DNA of 64,000 nucleotides from Monocercomonoides exilis (taxonomy: Eukaryota > Preaxostyla > Oxymonadida > Polymastigidae), in contig LSRY02000028.1 in the NCBI GenBank assembly GCA_001643675.2, forward strand, positions 682,001 to 746,000. Direction: 5' to 3'. Shown here piece by piece: positions 59,628-64,000 of the stretch. Each line of letters opens with the position of its first letter. Within the stretch, counting starts at the first letter, position 1. The notes beneath the pieces are model-generated. The model was not told the DNA's origin, did not search any database, and saw only the letters and a program-made list of their open reading frames with translations. The position numbers and the translations under genes are program-made.

Positions 59628-60753
59628 TCAAGCAGATAAAGCATCGAGTTGATTCTGAATAAGTTCAAGTTGCCTGGAAAATAAAGAAAGCTCTTCATGA
59701 TTCATCTCAAAAATGATAGAGCGATTGCTTTTCTTCACATGCTCTGGTTGCTGCTGAGATGAGCGATTCTCTGCTGGCTTTGTGGAAGATGAGCTTGTTG
59801 AAGAAGAGGCAACGGAAGAAGTTTCAGAAGCGTTTGATGATGAAGTGGCACCCGCAGGAGCATTATCCGATGCCGAGGAAATAACAGTTCCAGAAGGCTA
59901 GAGCATATTTGAATGCGAATATAAAAGAAGTGCATTGATGTGCATTCAATTATGTGATGTAACAATCAAATGAGTATGCAAAAAAAGAAAGTTTTTCTTA
60001 CCTGTACACTGTGCTCGGCTTCGTCAAAAGAAAACTGAAGTGTGGCCATCGGAGCTCGATCAAGTCTTGTAGCAGACTATAAACAAAGTTAAAAGAGTTC
60101 GATGTGATTAATTGATTCATTGAAAATGGAATACCGATGCCAATGGAATGTGCGATTCCCACTTAATGGTTTTCACTGCAGGAGGGAAACCAAAGTTTTG
60201 ATCTCGTAAATTCTGGATAAATGATTCTCCTTTCTTTTCCCATACATTTACAAAATCATTTCTCTGAAATTCAGTGAAAGAAGTCAAATATAAGTTTGAT
60301 TATTACATATTTTGAATGATAAATACCTTTGTTTCTTCAATTGAAGTCTTTGCAAGCTGTGCAGCAAACTTAGCAGGCTTTAACGTCATGTATGCTGCTT
60401 GCTCAAAAATAAAGCAGCAACCTTCGGTAAGGATGTCCATTTCTTCCGCATTAAGCTCAAACATTTCCATGAACATTTTTTCTTCTTCTTCAGTAAATAT
60501 CTTTCCGACCTACAATAAAAATATTTTATAAATCATCGAAAATTTTTTCTCACTGTACCTTTTCTCCTCCTAATTTTGTTATTACTCTTTTAAGGAATGA
60601 CTATTAAAAAAAAAAAGAAAGAAGCGAAAAAATTGAAATGAAAAGAAAATGAAAATTGAAAAGAAAATAAACCAGGAATTTTTCTTGTTTGAAATTGTTT
60701 ATGAGTTCAATTGCAGCTTTGAAATTCTTTGTTTCAGCAAAAAGTTGAGACAT
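59628..60753 (-). CDS. COMMD10: COMM domain protein 10
   Basis: COMMD10 is a subunit of the ten-member COMMD ring in the Commander complex, which recycles endosomal cargo together with Retriever and CCDC22/CCDC93. Exons on the minus strand are 60753-60673, 60600-60559, 60509-60327, 60263-60135, 60076-60002 and 59897-59628 (TGA), giving 259 residues; human COMMD10 has 202. The helical N-terminal domain includes EEEEKMFMEMFELN and CCFIFEQAAYMTLKPAKF. The COMM domain includes FVNVWEKKGESFIQNLRDQN, VKTIKWESHIPL and the final FSRQLELIQNQLDALS, the part that best identifies COMMD10. The extra length is a Ser/Ala-rich insert (about residues 172-210) in a COMM-domain loop, the same kind of polyserine insert seen in neighbouring genes. 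Confidence 0.9.
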
Positions 60754-61261
60754 TGATCGTATTTAACTTTAATGGGTCAAAAAATCTTAATGAACTAATG
60801 TTTTTCTTTTGATTTTGCTGTCTGAACAACTCTTCTTATTGTTTTTCCCTTGAAAAAGAAAAATTGATGTTTGTTGATATTTTGAAATTGTTTAAAGATA
60901 ATAATGTTTTTCTCAAAAAGTTAAAATGTATTTGTCAAACACATTTTCGAATTATTGAGTGTTGTTTAATTCACTTCATTAACTTAATTTGATATTGCTC
61001 CTTGGTGAAATGAATACAAAGAATCATTATCACTTTCAAAATTTTACAAATAATTGGTTAAGTGAAAATATGATAAAGGAAAAGGAAAAGGAAAAAAGGA
61101 AATGAGCATTTCATCAAAACATATAAACACATCGATAGAAAATAATATTTTTTTTTTCACAACTCGTTTGAAAATCACTAAATTTTCAAAAACAACAATT
61201 TTTCATTTTTCTAGGTGGACGTTTTGATGTGAATTTTTTTTGAACTTTTTGGAAAGAAAAA

Positions 61262-61303
<42 letters not shown>

Positions 61304-62104
61304 AAAAAAAAAAAAATCCAACAATAAAAAGAAGCTTCATTTTAAAGTCGACCGAGCTGATATTGCTTTTGGTGATTTCAAACTTGGAGATTCCTGATAA
61401 TTTGGTTTTGATTCCGAGTTAATTGTTAGAAAAACATTCTGGATCAGAACAATGAACACATCAAATGACATTTTTTCAATCAAATTTCAATTTAGCAAAG
61501 TTTTTTCAGTATATTTCAATAATAGTTATTCACTGTCTGAGCAAACGTGAATTCTACCTGATTCAATTCTTGCCAATGGTTTTCAACAAGATTCACTTGT
61601 TTTTAATATGCAAAACCTGTATCGTTCGTCATTTATCATTCTCTCATTCCATAATTATCATTCATTCAAAACAGCTTTCAATACCAAACTGAAATAATAG
61701 AAGTGAAATCTATTGAAAGGTTCACATATGAAAGGATCAATTGAACGGTTGAAAAAACATAGGGCAATTTGAATGAGATGAAAGATGAAAAGAAAATGAC
61801 AAATAATTTGGAATAAGTTGCTCCTTTCGATTTCTCGTTGTATTCATTTGTTCCTTCATTGAAACTGTTCGTTTGATCTTTTTATTTCTTCTTCAGTTTG
61901 ATATTGTAAGAAATTGTTTGAACAAACAAGTTTAAGTATCTGGATTATAATTTTGACAAAAATGGATCCTTTCACATTCCTAATAATCTGCTCATTTGCT
62001 TTTTCATGAAAATTAAATCTCTTAATTATTAATTCGAATGAATGCTATCTTATAACTGAATGAAGTGATTATTCAAGGTGCAAGGAGTCAAAAAAGCATT
62101 TGAT
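60754..62104. other. 1.35-kb intergenic gap
   Basis: This AT-rich stretch lies between two minus-strand genes. It holds the long A-run at 61263-61316 and otherwise only short ORFs of low-complexity composition. I see no gene or structured RNA. Confidence 0.6.
61263..61316. repeat. Long poly(A) tract
   Basis: There are 39 consecutive A residues (61263-61301), then GG, then 13 more A. No coding sequence that could be a retrocopy lies directly upstream, so a simple homopolymer (or an assembly-sensitive site) is more likely than a cDNA tail. Confidence 0.85.
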
Positions 62105-63541
62105 TCAGTAATAAACAAAATAATCATTCAAATTTTCAATCAAAAAATAACAATCCTCATCTTCTTCAACAAAGCAATAGTTGAATCCGATGGTCCAATC
62201 TTCATATCCATATTCCTCTAACTTCTCAAACAATTTTCTTTTAACTTCTTTTCGTTTTGCCTCATAACTTTCGCTTGCTTTCTTTTCTTTTAATCGTTTG
62301 CAAAGTTTTTTTATAAACGATAAACAACATATATTTTGTCGGAGATCGATATTTGATTGGACGATCATTTCGAATATCACATCAATGGCACCGCTTTCCA
62401 AAAAATGTTCAATTTCAACGGATTTGTTTCTCACTGAATTATCAAAACATTCTAAACATCTATCGCAAATTTCTCCAAAATTATTTTTAGCTGTTCTTAA
62501 TATCTGAGCAATGTTTCCTATCAGCTTAACAAATTCTTCATTCCTCAATTGACAATAGCGAAAATAAATTAATAATGTTTTGAGCCATCTCTTTAAAATA
62601 ATCTCTTCTTTCGTTTCGTTAACTCCTTCCTCATCCTTTTGTCTTTTCCAATCCACACATTTCGAAAGCTCTTCAAGTTCTTTTATTGCCTCTCTTGCGA
62701 AATGCAGTTCATTTGCAACAACGTATTCCCAACTTCTATTGTTGCGCAATTGATTTATTAAAAATTGCCAAACTGACTGATAGGCAAGTCGTGTCAAGTT
62801 GCGATGCTCCTGGAGATATTTGATGATTTCGGTAATCTTATCCAAGAAAAGTTCTTGTTCCACTTTCTAATGAAAAAGGAGAGAGAACATTAAAAACGTC
62901 AAAAATGAAATAGAAATGCTCATACACAAAACCCAATGTTGTTCAAAGCTAACAAAGCCATTTCCACTTCTTTTTGTGCTTCTTCGTTCTCCTCTTTGTC
63001 TGATGCAACTTTCAAAAGACAAGGTACGCAAATTGAAATTAGCTTCGATGAAAATATGCTGCCAAGCAAAAGATTGCATTCGCAGAGATCAACAAGAAGT
63101 TTTTCATCCTTTTCTTCTTTTTTCTCTTCTTCTTCAAAAATCATTTTCTCGAAACTCTTACTCAATAAAGTGAAATAAAAACCACAAATTTGTGATTCGT
63201 TCAACTCATTACAATATCCCACTTGCTTCAACAGTAAAATTGCGTTTTTTAAATCCATTTTCTTTTCTTCAATCATTTTGTTTATTTTATCGAACATTTC
63301 ATTGTTGAAAACAGATCTGAATTCTTCTTTATTCATTTCATCAATCAGTCTATTTAACTCATAGACATTCTGTTTTTGACTGACTTTGTCACAATCTTCA
63401 AATTCAGAAAACAATTCTATAATAAAATATTTGAAGCAGTCACAATCATCACTAATAAAAATAACACTATCTACAAACCAGTGAACTTCTTTGTGATGTC
63501 ATCCTTATATATTTCTGCAAAGTTTTTGCAATCGTAAAGGA
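62105..63541 (-). CDS. Lineage-specific helical-repeat protein, 5' end unresolved
   Basis: Exons on the minus strand are 63541-63478, 63416-62926 and 62866-62105 (TGA), coding 438 residues. The first listed exon begins at an acceptor (preceded by ATGTAG, an in-frame stop), so at least one more 5' exon exists but I cannot place it. The protein is all-helical and charged. Its segments FAEIYKDDITKKFTELFSE, MIEEKKMDLKNAILLLKQVG, EKDEKLLVDLCECNLLLGS, VEMALLALNNIGFC and EHRNLTRLAYQSVWQFLI resemble ARM/HEAT-type pairs. From memory it matches a very large family of hypothetical proteins in oxymonad genomes; I cannot verify this here. Codons are more AT-rich than in the housekeeping genes. Function unknown. 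Confidence 0.75.
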
Positions 63542-64000
63542 ACTACATATTTGTTATTTTAACAGACAACGATACAGAGCGAGAGAGTGAAAAAATGAAA
63601 TAATATAAAATAAAAAAGCTTGCATATTCATTATAATATCAGCATTCATACATCCATCCACACGCAAGCAATTTTTGTCGATTGAAAACACAAGAAAAGC
63701 CGCTTTATTTTTCTGTTATGTTGTAATGGTAGTTTTGATCATTTTCAAACATTTATCTGAAACTGCTTTTTCCTCTGTGAGAATGAGAGAACAAAAAAAC
63801 ATTTGCTTCAAAAGCGTCTTTCGAAAAGAAAATGAGGAGGAGATGCTTGGAGAATTGCTGAAGTCGAATTTCACAACTTTTATTTTTCTTTTTTCAACTT
63901 CTTTCGATCTTATGAAAAGACATCTTCTTCGTTATCTTCTTCTTGGAACAGAAAGCTCACCACTAATTGTTATTTAACAATTAATCAGATGCATTTAATT
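63542..64000. other. End region, possible partial gene
   Basis: The missing 5' exon of the helical-repeat gene should lie here or beyond the window. A plus-strand frame at 63675-63977 (about 100 codons, containing EEEMLGELLKSNF and FDLMKRHLLRYLLLG) has somewhat protein-like composition but no family motif and no partner exon, so it is not called as a gene. Confidence 0.35.

Noticed and set aside
61263-61316. Poly(A) tract as the tail of a retrocopied gene
   Set aside because: The sequence just upstream has no coding similarity to any gene, and I saw no target-site duplication.
61240-61422. ORF with a long lysine run
   Set aside because: It is the translation of the poly(A) tract.
63675-63977. 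Plus-strand ORF of 100 codons near the window end
   Set aside because: Protein-like in places but without motif, partner exon or neighbour support, and it overlaps the region where the minus-strand gene's 5' exon should be.

Overview
The window is nuclear DNA of a microbial eukaryote. It carries spliceosomal introns (I place about 68), histone H4, cytosolic ribosomal protein L17, NHP2, VPS4, Sec61 alpha, PIG-M, TBCD and COMMD10. Intergenic DNA and introns are very AT-rich, exons are richer in GC, and even housekeeping proteins carry long serine runs. TAA, TAG and TGA all serve as ordinary stops and I found no in-frame stop inside a conserved domain, so the standard code is used. Polyserine, high intron density, the standard code and one gene resembling a large oxymonad paralogue family together suggest a preaxostylan oxymonad of the Monocercomonoides/Blattamonas type. 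That placement is inference, not proof.

Layout. 1-6364 (+): tubulin cofactor D, missing its 5' end. 7114-8007 (-): TVP23. 8106-9949 (+): PIG-M mannosyltransferase. 10435-11352 (-): unknown two-TM protein. 11412-13780 (+): calcyphosin-like EF-hand protein. 14373-22868 (-): giant LRR protein. 22996-24861 (-): VPS4. 24862-27198: a 2.3 kb gene-free gap holding a near-perfect inverted repeat with 327-bp arms. 27199-29831 and 30232-35744 (+): two unrecognised charged proteins. 35803-45374 (+): 3,097-residue helical-repeat protein. 45502-48864 (+): TPR protein in 16 exons. 49111-49428 (-): histone H4. 49686-50277 (+): NHP2. 50430-51229 (+): RPL17. 51626-53907 (+): divergent Sec61 alpha. 54084-59094 (+): CXC/AT-hook/Cys-cluster protein. 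59628-60753 (-): COMMD10. 62105-63541 (-): lineage-specific helical-repeat protein, 5' end unresolved.

Gene models were built by eye. Introns were placed by GT...AG, by keeping frame, and by domain continuity where the family is known. For every complete model the summed coding exons divide exactly by three. Introns often begin GTTTG or GTATG and often end in AAG as well as CAG/TAG.

No operon or mobile gene cassette is visible. Themes are the secretory/endomembrane pathway (Sec61, PIG-M, TVP23, VPS4, COMMD10), tubulin folding (TBCD), and ribosome and RNP biogenesis (RPL17, NHP2). The items most worth a second look are the Sec61 alpha whose two ribosome-docking loops are replaced, the fold-back element with an internal 22-bp repeat, the altered histone H4 tail with a hairpin just after its stop, and the CXC/AT-hook regulator.
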